Translations under genes and position numbers: made by a program
Shown here: piece by piece, positions 51,081-61,944 of the stretch
How the letters are laid out: every line of letters starts with the position of its first letter
How positions within the stretch are numbered: position 1 is the stretch's first letter
Notes under the pieces: generated by a model
The model's database searches: none
What the model was told of the DNA's origin: nothing
The model's input: only the letters and a program-made list of their open reading frames with translations
Assembly (NCBI GenBank): GCA_964030785.1
Contig: OZ034975.1
Coordinates: forward strand, 2,426,701 to 2,490,700
Reading direction: 5' to 3'
DNA length: 64,000 bases
Source of the DNA: Siderastrea siderea
Lineage: Eukaryota; Cnidaria; Anthozoa; Scleractinia; Rhizangiidae

Positions 51081-52141
51081 ATTGCTCCAGTAGTTTGTAC
51101 CGCTTCCAAAAGTATCAAGATTTGCCAACCAGAGGAGCTGACGCTGTTAAACAGTTCAGCATCAATGGAAGTCTGTTTCTCGCCTTCGCCAACTATCATG
51201 GTGATACTAGGGACTACAACACAGGCTCCTTCGTCTACAAACTGAACGATTCAACTGGAAAGTTCTTCCTCTACCAGACCATAAACACTACCGGAGCAAA
51301 TGACATCGAATATTTTATGATCTCTGATAAACATTACCTCGCCGTTGCTAATCGCTTTAATGGAGCTACACATCAACTGAACTGTGTTATTTACCGGTGG
51401 AATGGACACGAGTTTGTCACTTTACAAGACATTTCAACAAATTCAGCAACAAGCTTAAATTTTTTAAAAATACAACAGGAAGTGTTTCTCGCCGTTACGA
51501 ATGCGTATCGAAAGTCAGCAGTCATCTACAAATGGAAGGACAACCAGTTTGAAAAGTTTCAGAAGATAGGAACAGGGGGAGCCGGTCATGCAAGCACGGC
51601 GTTTGTAATAAACAATGAAACTTTCATTGCTTTTGCCAACTATGACAACTCCCAACAGGGGCATGCTGTGCACTCCACTGTATTCAAGTGGTCAGGAAAC
51701 AGCTTTGTCAAACTGCAGTCTCTTCAGACGTATGGAGCACATGACGTGAAGTCTTTCAACATCAACGGTGAGACATTCCTCGCCTTTGCCAACTTCTACA
51801 ATGGAAGAAATTATAACACCGACTCGTTCATTTACAAGTGGGATGGCAGTAAGTTCGTTCTCTTTCAGTCCATCCCCACCCATGGAGCTGTTGCCTGGCA
51901 TCCATTTGTGATGTGCGGTCAAACGTTTCTGGGTGTGGCTAATCGCAATGATGACAGCCAAAGATACAAGTCAGTTATATACCAGTACTCTGGACAGCAA
52001 TTTATTCAGTACCAAGAGATATCAACTCAGGGAGCGAGGGATATGACATCATTTGAGTACAATGGTCATACTTACCTGGCAATTGCAAATTTCCAGAACA
52101 ATGATGGGAAATTCAACATCAACAGCGCACTGTATAAATAG
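51081..52141 (+). CDS. EAR (EPTP) repeat exon, intact copy 2 (seven-bladed propeller)
   Basis: Acceptor TTTCTTTCAAAG, then an open frame of 353 codons to TAG. After DCSSSLYR come seven repeats of about 48 residues with the EAR pattern (FQKYQDLPTRGADAVKQFSI, LFLAFANY, SFVYKLNDSTGKF, and so on, ending NINSALYK). Seven repeats are the number needed for a closed beta-propeller as in LGI1 or TSPEAR. With the upstream exons it forms an extracellular EGF-EAR module on a type II membrane anchor. The partner is unknown. The sister copies at 33.1 and 58.6 kb are broken, so this is the only intact one in view. Confidence 0.82.
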
Positions 52142-54480
52142 ATCTAAAATTGACTTGCGCTAAATCAAAACTATTAAATGAACTTTGCCAACGTAATTAC
52201 AAGGAGCACAGTGACAAAGCTGAACGCTCGAATGTTTCATTTGCTAGATGTGGAAAGAGAACTGACGACAACAAAACTTTTCGAAGATTGGTTATTTAGC
52301 ATACACGACGAACGTTTTTGACAAGTAGAAGCTCATATTATGAATGACAGTGAAACACTTTCTCTTTAGAAGTGCACGTGTGGTATGAACAGCGCCTTTT
52401 ATTGTCGTTAATAAACTGTGTTGGAAGGTAAAGCTAATTAGCTAACACTACTTCAAGCGACGGTCTGTCATGCTTAGACGCGCTGTTGTAGATCATTCAG
52501 AACTTAAAGGTTGTTCAACAAAATAGTAGTGACAAGCGCATCCGAATTATACAAAGGTTAAATTTTAGCAGTATAGTTTATAGTTTGTATAACAAGTCTG
52601 TCCACATTATCTGTAGCAGTAATTGGTAGGGAACATGTCTTCAAACAACAACAACAATTAGCTTATATATATTTGCATGACTGTAAGTTCTTACAGTATT
52701 GCAAAAGCATACAACTCAACAAAAACAAATGTAATAAGGAGATAAGAATTACATCAGTCTAAATTGGTAATAAATTATTGCGTAAATTTAAGCACGATAG
52801 AATGAATCTCACCAAGTGAATGCTAACAAAATAATTATCGGAATTCATTAATTCTTTTGTAACTTCAAATGTAGACAATCGTTTTATATTTGGTAGAAGG
52901 TACTCTATTTTCCTGTAAAACCTGTCTCTAAAAATTGAGTATTTAGGGCAGTGAAGAAGTAAGTGAATTTCATCCTCAATTTGATTGAATCTACGAGTAG
53001 GACAAAATCTATTAACTCTCGGGATTTGACCATATCAACCAGTTTCAATCATTAGTTTGTGATCACCTATTCTGAATTTCACTCATTCTTTCCTTTCATT
53101 TAACTTACTTGTAAGTTCTAGATACAAGAAGGCGTGTTTTCGTTTTTAAAAGTGCTATAAAATTCTAGTGTCTTAGAGTGTTGAATAGTATGTCGCCGTG
53201 CCAGTGTAGGATATATTTGTGTTGCGTTACGCTTATATAGTGTTTGATCTTAGATTTATTTAAGACATTGGGGTCAAAATCAGGCAAGTTATTGCCCCCC
53301 GCAGGTATTTTGCCTAGAGGCAAAATCCCGAGGAGGCGTCCTTATAGTCCGCGCGTATATAAAGTAAAGTGAAGTAAAGTACTTACAGTTAAAATTTACA
53401 GGATATACCAGATCAAATCTCGATCTGCCAGAACAGGGCGAGCATGGAATCAGTAGGTAATGAGGACGTTTCATCACTAAACGCCTGAATGGAATAAATG
53501 GGTAATGATGACGTAGCATCAGTAAACATATGGGTAATGTGAAGAGGTTAGTAAATCAAAAATCTCTATCTAGGGGGTGCACGGTATTCATAGAAAACTC
53601 GTGGGTTGTTTTGCCGTCAGTCATACTGCGTGCGCTTCCTTACCGCACATGTTTTCAGTATATAAATCCCAAAGAGCAGCTGTTTTGAGATAGAACTTTA
53701 GTTTTTATTTCCATTTGCCTCATTTTATTCCCGTAGAAAGCCAAGGTAAATTGTCAGGCCACGAGAAGGAAAAGTTCGAGTTCGACCTAAGAAATTTAGG
53801 ATCCAGAGACGCTACGTAAAACTATTTGTCAGACACGCATTATACAGAACTCATTTGGAAACGATTTTTCGACACAAATCACTTTGGGGGACTTAAAGCC
53901 TTGTCCATAAACAAGCAAGCTGAGCCAAGCAAGCTGAGCATTGCTTAGCAAACGAGTGAATCTCAACACCAGTAAACCTAGGTTTTTAACTCGCGAGAAA
54001 TGTTGCGTTACAAGAATGCGTTAGGTTGCGTGGAAACACAACAACTCTAGCACATGCCTTCAGAAAACGTTCATGGAAACATTAAATTTCTTGTGAAATT
54101 TCTAGGTCGAATTTTTCAGTTGCAAGTCGAGCTGCGACCTCGTTACTTATAACTTTTCAAACATTGCAAATTAGTTTGGGCGACTAGGAAATTTCAGCAC
54201 GTTACCAAAAATAGCCGCTTTTGCGATTTTACTTGATTAATTTCTAATTCAATTCATGTAGTTGATTGTCTCTGTGGAAAATCTCGCTTGTAATGTAAGA
54301 ATGCGTCCGAGAAAGTCACGTTCGGGGTACTTTGTTTACATTGCGTATATGGAAATTATTTCCATGTCGCTGGAAGTTGCTTTCCCACATTTTAGTACAA
54401 TTTCCCCACAAACTTTCCACTACAATGTTTGTTCTAATAAAGAACTTTGATTATCTAAGAAGAAAAGTTTTATTTCAGCA
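52142..54480. other. Host DNA with a LINE 3' fragment
   Basis: Minus strand at about 52780-53010 codes CPTRRFNQIEDEIHLLLHCP and KYSIFRDRFYRK, the C-terminal Cys/His region found after the RT in many LINEs; ends missing. No host gene recognised elsewhere. Confidence 0.45.
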
Positions 54481-54713
54481 ATGTAGGACGAACAAATTGT
54501 TTGCCAGGCATTTATGCTGTTAATAATTCAAGGCGCGCGACTCGCGCAGTTAGCTTCACCTTTATTCTCTTGCTGCTTATTGCTCCTCTATTGTCCCTCG
54601 TTCAATTGATAGGTTTGACCAAATTGCACTCAAACAATACCCAAGCATTTGCCCAAGCACAAAGAAGTTCCACGGTTGACAGAAAAAATATAGTTGCAAT
54701 TTGCGCGTCATTC
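54480..54713 (+). CDS. Possible exon of an unknown membrane protein
   Basis: Lies between an acceptor (TTTTATTTCAG) and a strong donor (CC|GTAAGT). The open frame codes a basic segment NNSRRATRAVSFT, a hydrophobic span FILLLLIAPLLSLVQLIG and a hydrophilic, glutamine-rich rest. Looks like a signal-anchor exon. No family recognised and no linked exons found. Confidence 0.35.
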
Positions 54714-54839
54714 CGTAAGTACATGAAACCTCTTAGCACTGGAATGAGTGCTTATCTCAACTTGGTTTGCTTCTGCAAAAACAATCTAAAACCTAGATTA
54801 TACTACAGAAAAATAAATACCACACAAAAGTGTTTCTAA

Positions 54840-57230
54840 GTAAATCAAGGAAAAGGAAACCTTCAAAATCAATAAGTACGATCACAAAGCCTCTTAACAG
54901 CGGGGGCAGCTGTAGTGTCAACTATTACTAGTAGTATTCAGACATGCTCATGGCACTAGAGTAGAAACTACTTTTACCAGAGGAACGAGAATTTGCCGAC
55001 ATTAAAAAGATCTGCTTAGCAATAGAGTCATTCCCCTTATTATGAAGATATAAAAAAAAAGTAATTAGTTATTTCTTGATTGGGCACTTGGTCTATACTG
55101 CAGTAAGGAGCTTAACTACCAGATGCCGTTTTCACGGCGTGAAAATCAGATCACACGAAAGGTTTCTCAAGGAAAACAACTTCTTGGTACATTTTTAACC
55201 GATGACGTACCGCGTCATGTTAATGACGTCAACGGTTGATGCTGTAAACCTTAAAGAACGTCACCATGCGGTATACGGTATCTGGTATCTGTCTTACATG
55301 TACATGTGTGAAGCCGGGGGGTTCTCTGTGAGATGCTGTGTAGGGGTGTGCCACCGGGACACTGAAACCCTTACCTTTTAATATCAGCGGGACACATCCA
55401 TACGGCTTATAGATGGGCGTACGACCCCCGGGCTTTCAAATATTAGCATTTACGAGTCTCGATCAACATAATTTTCCTTCGAATACGCTTTTTTGTACAC
55501 TTGACGTCTGGCAGGAATTTATGCGTGTTGTAGTGCTGCATTTACTTCGCCGTGGTACGAATTTCCACAGCAACAAACACAGCAGAAATTATACACAAGA
55601 CCGACTCGTCAATTTGAGAAAAGTATGAACGTCGTGACCGCAACGAATCAGTTCTTGTTACTTCGCGAATTCATGCACATGTAGTTTGTTTCTGTTTTCC
55701 TTTTTTTTTAATTTCCAAGCGGAATTATTAGTTTTCGTACTTCCAACTAACCTGACGGAGGCAATTCCAATACGAGACAATGTTTTTAGTTTACTAGTGG
55801 CATTACAATTAAGATTAAAGAAAAATAATGAGAAACCCGAGATAAGAAGCAAGCGGCTTTTGCATAAGGTTAATGAAATTTATTTACTCTTGAAGAAGTA
55901 ACCTGGATATAAATATTTCGGTCCTGTTCGAAAATCTAGGACGGATCCCATGCGGTAAGCCAAAAATCGGCCTTTCCCCTACTCCCTAAAGCTCACAAAT
56001 ATATGCGCAGAAGACAGTTTCTGATTGGTTTATATGTCTCCTAAACAACTGACAGGACTAGAGAGCAGAAAAATGCGTAGTTAAGTAGGGGTAGTGGGAG
56101 ATAAAGTGGCCTCCACGCGCAACATGCTTGGAGCACGGCACAGTAATTCATCAATTCGATCCAATTCCGATTAAATTAATATAAAGTTTACAGACATCGA
56201 CCCCCATCCGCCACCCGTTCACTGCGCATGCCAAATTTACGGGTTTGAAAACGTCATCGGTTCTGCACGCACTGCGTTCCTATGTTTTTAGCAGTTTGTG
56301 CTCATATTGAAAGCTCAAGCTCTCTTTGGTCCTCTTTCGCAGTACGGTCTTGGTGTACGGTTAAGATTTATCTTATTTAGAGTGATTCATTAATGTTTGA
56401 GACCAGGGTGCCTTCTTTTGTAGCTTTAATATATAAGGGCCGTGATAAGATTCAAGGGTTCGGGCATCAAATGGCTAAGAGGAGATCAGAGGGGTGGGAT
56501 CAGGGAACATAAGGGTGGGATCGGGAATCAGAGGAGTGATATCAGGGATTTGAGGGGTGAGATCAGGTATCAATGGAGTGGGGTATGGATGAAAGGGCTG
56601 GGATCAAGGATCAGGGATCAGAGGAGTGAGTTCTTGACGCTCTTTGGTATCAGTCGAATCGGAACTTTCGGGTGGAGGGAAACAGGGAAACAGGGTCATT
56701 CATCAAACAAACTTCACTGCAGTGGGAAATTAAAAACTCCCAAAATATACACTCGGTCGAAATATTGTGATCAGTGTACATCGTATACATAAGTTTTGTG
56801 ACGACCGCAAAAACATTCTCTTTAAGAGGTTAGTGGAGGGGGACAGGGGAGCGGGAGTGTCAGGGATAAAATGTGGACAGAAATCGGGAAGTATGGGACA
56901 AGGAACCGGGAAAAGATTGAATTTGTGAGAGGGCGAGGAGCGTGATAAACTTTGCAGTATCGCACAGTATTTTGCAACAGGAACAGAACAAGCAGACGAA
57001 AGCCCCCCTGACAGAAAAAACAGGAACCGCACTGAAAAATACAGGGATTGGGAACCTTTTGCATCCTTCTCACCCAAGTGCAGATTTTTTCATTGCTACA
57101 GTTTCATTAATAGTGCTTCTTAACTTGCAGTGATCACAGAACAGATTGGTTCAGAAGTAGTCGCATACATGAGAGGTTTAATTTCTCCGTAACTACATAT
57201 AAAGCCCTAGTTACAGTAATTATAATAGAT
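54840..57230. other. Host DNA, repeats
   Basis: From about 56440 to 57225 there is a dispersed repeat with GGGATCAG/GAGGGGTGGGATC runs and a GTTAGTGGAGGGG block, also present at about 60175-60765. TGCAGTAAGGAGCTTAAC...GAAAACAACTTCTTGGTACATTTTT at about 55100-55195 recurs at about 59448-59545. Confidence 0.4.
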
Positions 57231-57626
57231 CAGGGGCACCCTACGAGAAAATTTTAGCAAAATACTTGAAATGCCATTTTCTGCATTCTTGGATTGTTTC
57301 TGAGCCTTTTAAAGGCATATTTGTGTAAGCTAAAACAGGTTCATCTGTTCGGCGTTTTGAGCTGCAACTTTAGGCTGCAGAAAACTTTAGGAAACGGAAT
57401 CCTATCCGTCGAATTTCCGAGCTGGTAATGACTGTCCGAGAATGCTAGCTGACCTTATTTTACACTCTAAACGACACATTTGTCCCTCCGAAAACAAAAG
57501 AAATTAATCAGTCCCCTGGTTACGAAAGTCATATGTGATATTTCCCAAAGAAATCGCTAGCTTTTTCACGCGATTCACGGTCTGCCGAACAGATATTCTG
57601 CCAAAACGAACCGTTGTGTGCCTCTG
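57231..57626. mobile_element. MITE with CAGGGGCAC ends and a visible empty site
   Basis: CAGGGGCAC at the left and GTGCCTCTG at the right, with ATAGAT duplicated at 57225-57230 and 57627-57632. The paralogous sequence at about 60733-60765 has a single ATAGAT with the flanks joined, i.e. the empty site. Confidence 0.72.
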
Positions 57627-57632
57627 ATAGAT

Positions 57633-58585
57633 CGAGTCTCAGAACCGCAACAAGCAGGTGAAGGAATCTTAGAAGTAGTACACATATATAAACACTTCTT
57701 TCAGTCTCTGGTAGGTCCCATGTATGAGCTGTTTAAAATTTGCTATAGCTTTGGGTCTGTAAGGAGTTACATTTTTTCCTGGCTGCATGTAGAATGCTAC
57801 TTTATTAACCAATCGAATATCAATGTTTAAAATCGTTATTAGCTGGTGCAGAAGTCTGAGCAGTAGTTCACACTCCTGTCAGACTTTGATGAATCAAATA
57901 AATGAGCTATTTGAGAACTGTAGCAACATTACCTGTAAGAAGATAATATGTCGTAGCTTTACTTATAATGCTGCTAATAACAATGCTAGATTGACTGAAA
58001 TAAAGTTGAAATAAAGTAAGTTATCAACTAGCTTTTTTTATTTTCATTGTCCGTAAAAGAACATGCAACGGCAAGCGACTCTCTAGAATCATCAAGAGGT
58101 GTCGTGAGCCGATAAAGGCGATAATCTAGGACTGTTTTAAGGGCCTGACGAAATAAAGCACTGTGATGTAGAATAATCGACTTGATTTTATTCACTCGAC
58201 ACCAAATGCAGTAACCGTTACATGTACCCAGGGAGTTTTTCTGGCTGGGTAGTGTGTACCGGTCCGTCATACTCGTTTCTCCTGTAAATCTCAACTCTCG
58301 ATAAGTAACTCGACAACAACTCGGTAGCAACTCGATAAAAACTCGATAACACCTAACTAAAGCTACGGAAAAAACTATCCTTTTATCGAAATCTTAAAAT
58401 AACATGACGTCATAATCCTATTAATTTTCGCCCGGAAACTTCTTAGAAACTTCAAAATCACGTTCGTGACACCAAATAAGAAGACGAAGAAACCATTTCC
58501 GACGCATATGCTACCAAACCAGTTCTTGGCCAGTTACATTTCCTGAGAAATAAAAATATTCGATACAAATGAAAAAAAACGTGCG
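57633..58585. other. Dispersed repeat, non-coding
   Basis: About 57740-57945 is related to about 61945-62155 (shared GAATGCTA, TAACCAATCGAATATCAA, TTATTAGCTGGTGCAGAAGT, GTCAGACTTTGATGA). No gene. Confidence 0.45.
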
Positions 58586-59440
58586 TTAAACACTACATCG
58601 CCGTTGCTAATCGCCAAAATGCAGCTACACATGAACTGAACTCTGTTATTTACCAGCGGAATGGATACCGGTTTTTCACTTAACAAAACATTCTAACAAA
58701 TTCAGCAACAAGCTTTAATTTTTTTTTTTGAAACACGGCAGGAAATGGTGCTCGCCGTTACGAATTCGTTTCCAAAGTCGGCAGTCATCTACAGATGGAA
58801 AGACAAACAGTTTGAAAAGTTTCAGGAGATAGGGACCGAAGGAGCTCAAGCGAGCGCGGCGTTTGTAATAAAAAATGAAACTTTCATTGTTTTTGCCAAC
58901 TATTACAACTCCCAGCAGTAGGGCTTGGATAAATTCTGCTCGTAAAATGGCTTATTCTGCCTGCCGGCAGTGCTCGTAAAAATCGCTTATTCTGCTCAGA
59001 CACCCTTATTCTGCTCGAATTCTGCTCGGTGCCCGAAAAATTTTCGGCCTTCGGGCCTAATGCAGTTTCCCAAATATGGAAGGGAGCCTGGGCCTAATAG
59101 CAAAATTGTAATACATCTTACTTTATATCACTAATATTGGAGTATAGACTACGCCGTGGGCACTTTTATGTAAAGCCGCTGACTTAAAAGTAGGTAATGG
59201 AATGACGTGAGTGCGTTTTAGCTAATAATCACATTTATCACAAGTTATTTTCCATTTGTTCTGTATTTAGTGCCGATGAATTTCCGTTATTCTGCTCAAA
59301 TTATGCTCGAAAATGCCTTATTATGCCGGCAGAATGCTCGCCTCAAAAATCGCTTATTATGCTCGAAATTATGCTGGCAGAGTTATCCAAGCCTACCCAG
59401 CAGGGACGTCCTGTCAACTGGGGTCCATGTTGTCACTCGG
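58586..59440 (+). pseudogene. EAR repeat gene fragment, copy 3, with an inserted hAT element
   Basis: 58586-58918 matches the middle of the EAR exon (HYIAVANRQ, SAVIYRWKDKQFEKFQEIGT, NETFIVFANYYNSQQ) but has a stop after FFT and a T-run indel near 58725. The homology resumes after the hAT element with CAGCAGGGACG...GTC. A dead partial copy. Confidence 0.75.
58919..59395. mobile_element. hAT MITE with 8-bp target duplication inside EAR copy 3
   Basis: The ends TAGGGCTTGGATAA and TTATCCAAGCCTA are inverted. CCCAGCAG is duplicated at 58911-58918 and 59396-59403, and the sister EAR copy at 33.67 kb has CCCAGCAG only once. The interior has TTATTCTGCTCG-type repeats. Confidence 0.82.
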
Positions 59441-61060
59441 TCCACACTGCAGTAAGGAGCTTAACCATCAGATGTTTTTCCTCGCGTGAAAATCGAATCA
59501 CAGGAAAGGTTTTTAAATGAAAACAACTTCTTGGTACATTTTTTTTAGCAGTTCAGCTACTTGCCGATAGCAATGTGAAATAACTTAAGTTTGGGTTTTG
59601 TTTACAAACGTATTTCTCATTTTGTTGTTTTATCATAATTCCGTAAATTGTGATCGTCCGGGTGAGTGTAGTCCTGAGAAGGACTGTTTGAAGTGACATT
59701 GACTGACGTTTCGACAACCTGAGCGGAAGTCATCATCAGAGTCAAGTGAACTGTGAATCGTCAATAGATGTACAAGTCTCTGGTCGTTGTCCTGATTGGT
59801 CGACGATCTCGTGATGTTATTGGTCGTCTGTCAGTTAAGCCGTGATGTTATTGGCTGTGAAGACTGTTAAACGTGATTGGTGCGTTTCGATCCGTCTTTT
59901 GTTAGTCAAATGTCTGTTGGTCTATTGTTAGTCAAATAAGTCGGTTTGTCTATTGTTTGTCTGTCTTGTTATTGTCGGCAATCAGTCGTTTGTAAGGTGC
60001 AGGTAGCTGTTGGCAACGATTCAGTGGTGTTTGTTCTAAGTTAGTAAACCAGCTTTCCAGAGTGATTCGTTGATAGTAGTCCGTACTGTAGGTAATGCAT
60101 TCAGCAGAGTCCCAGTCGATTCTGTGGTGAATCGCAAGAACCTTTTAAAAAATTGAAATTCGTCTTCCAACCGTAATGAGATCAGGGATTAGCGGGGTGG
60201 GATCAGGGATCAGAGGGGTGGAATCAGGGACCAGAGGGGTGGAATCAGGGATCAGAGGGGTGGGATTAGGGCTCTGTCGAATCGGAAGTTTCAAGGGGAA
60301 AAACAGGGTCATTGATAAGGCATGTGTCGTTAGAGTAGGAAAATTAAAAAACTGCCAGAATACAAACTCAGACAAAAAACTGTGATCAGTGTATATCATA
60401 AACACAAGCCTCGCAAGAGCCACACAAACCTTGTCGGTGTTAAAGAGGTTAGTGGAGGGGAAGAGGGGAACTGTCAGGGATAAAGGCAGAAATCGGGGAT
60501 GTATGGGACAGGAGACGGGATAGATGGCATTTGTGAGAGGGCGAGAAGCTGTAAGCACCCTCAAGTTCAGTTTTTTCTTTGTTACAATTTTTTGATACTG
60601 ATTCTTACCTTGCAGTAATCACAGATTAGGTTCATAGTAGTCACATGTGTGAGTTGTTTGAGAACCCTCCGAAAAATTTTGGTAGTTAAATTTTTTCGTA
60701 GCTGCGTATAAAACGCTGCGAGTTAACAATAATTATCATAGATCAAAGTTGGGAACCGCCATTAGCAGGTGCAGGAATCTTATAAGCAGTGCACATTTTG
60801 AGCTGTTTTAAGATCCGTTGTAAAATTCATTAATAATTCATAAGAATCATGACCTGTATTTGGCAGTATTTGAGTCACATGTTTACCTCTGTAAACCCCA
60901 ATATAAATCAACTGTCTGAAAGCACGGAGAGGTTTGAAAAGGTAGCAGGGAAAGGTAGGGGTTGATGAACTAGGAATTAGTAGAATTATCAAAAGGATTC
61001 ATTTTTATAAAGATCTCTAACCCCCCTAATTAATATGCTTAACTTTAATAAAGACAAGTC
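59404..61060. other. PLE remnant and dispersed repeats
   Basis: 59640-60140 is a probable Penelope-like terminal remnant without coding sequence. 60150-60765 is a copy of the 56.4-57.2 kb repeat lacking the MITE. No gene. Confidence 0.4.
59690..59752 (-). ncRNA. Hammerhead-ribozyme-like motif of a Penelope-like element
   Basis: Read on the minus strand: TTGACT, then CTGATGA (59739-59733), a segment with GAC...GTC pairing as stem II, then GAAAC (59712-59708), GTC as the cleavage triplet, and AGTCAA, which pairs with TTGACT to form stem I. Stem III is only ACGT, as in the minimal, dimer-forming hammerheads of PLE terminal repeats. The following sequence to about 60130 looks like a PLE LTR remnant (TGATGTTATTGG repeats). 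Confidence 0.58.
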
Positions 61061-61709
61061 CTGTAAATTTGTACAAAGTTTATTAATAAGTTAAACAATA
61101 TCGCCTCTTCGTCTTCAGTTATTTCTTCGCGGGTATCCATTTTGCACTTCTGGGCTATTCCACACTTCGTTGCATCCTTCATCTCCGCGTCTAAAACTTT
61201 ACGAAACGTCGCGAACCTGTTATAATAAAATGATACAATTTAGACCCAATTTAATTTTTTTTGCACTGAGACACCGTCCACACTACCCATTCAAAACACG
61301 CAACAATTTACTTGCCTCTTGTCAGCTTTGTTGAGAGCGTTGAATGCATCCTCTCCTCCCGTCTCACTCAAATGACGGTTAATCGCACAAATTAACAAAT
61401 AAAGCGAATTGGGCGGATAACGCTCTCCATTTTGCTTGGCCACTTCACAAACAAACTTGCTCAACCAAAAGTTTAGCCTATTTGCCGACATGTGCTCTAA
61501 TGAAACGGTCAGATCTTGAACATCTTCGCGTTTCAGATCGCCCACTCCAACAACTTCTAACATTGCACATGTATTTTGCTGTCGCTGCTGCCTTTCTTCG
61601 AAAACGTTCTACCCCATTTAGTGTTGTATTGTGTTGCTTTCGGAGTGGCTTCCGACACTAGACTGGTCTCTTCTTCTTTACTCTTTGGAGAGCGAAACCG
61701 ACCAGCCAT
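61060..61709 (-). pseudogene. Crypton-derived (ZMYM/QRICH1-type) gene fragment
   Basis: Starts with ATG at 61709 (MAGRFRSPKSKEEETSLVSE). A single-base deletion at about 61601-61610 shifts the frame, after which the second frame has the core-binding-like domain (LNFWLSKFVCEVAKQNGERY, PNSLYLLICAINRHLSE) of the Crypton tyrosine-recombinase-derived family (DUF3504 proteins). Exon 1 ends at 61316 with AG|GCAAGT, a GC donor, and exon 2 (from 61216) continues in frame with FATFRKVLDAEMKDATKCGI. The sequence then runs into unrelated DNA after TEDEEAILF, so the recombinase-like rest is missing. Confidence 0.7.
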
Positions 61710-61842
61710 GTTTCTACTACAAAAGTTATATGAAAATGAATTGCTAAATTCAATGTTGAATATTTCCAAACTCCTATGGGACAACTCCACGCCCACGTGA
61801 TTAACATAACAAACACAATCTATAGTCACGGTTTCATTTCAC

Positions 61843-61944
61843 AAGTAAGATAAAATATTCGCGTCCGACCTTTATGGGCTTTAAAACGGCTCGCCGTTTT
61901 AAATGCCCATAAAGGTCGGACGCGAATATTTTATCTATTACTTA
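61843..61944. repeat. Near-perfect palindrome, about 100 bp
   Basis: The arms run GATAAAATATTCGCGTCCGA and CCTTTATGGGC, with the complement at 61904-61936; the centre TTAAAACGGC/GCCGTTTTAA is itself palindromic. Probably a foldback MITE. Confidence 0.8.

Noticed and set aside
56442..57077. ORFs in the GGGATCAG-rich stretches (also 60145-60564 and 62758-62930)
   Set aside because: Low-complexity dispersed repeat; no domain, splice or start support.
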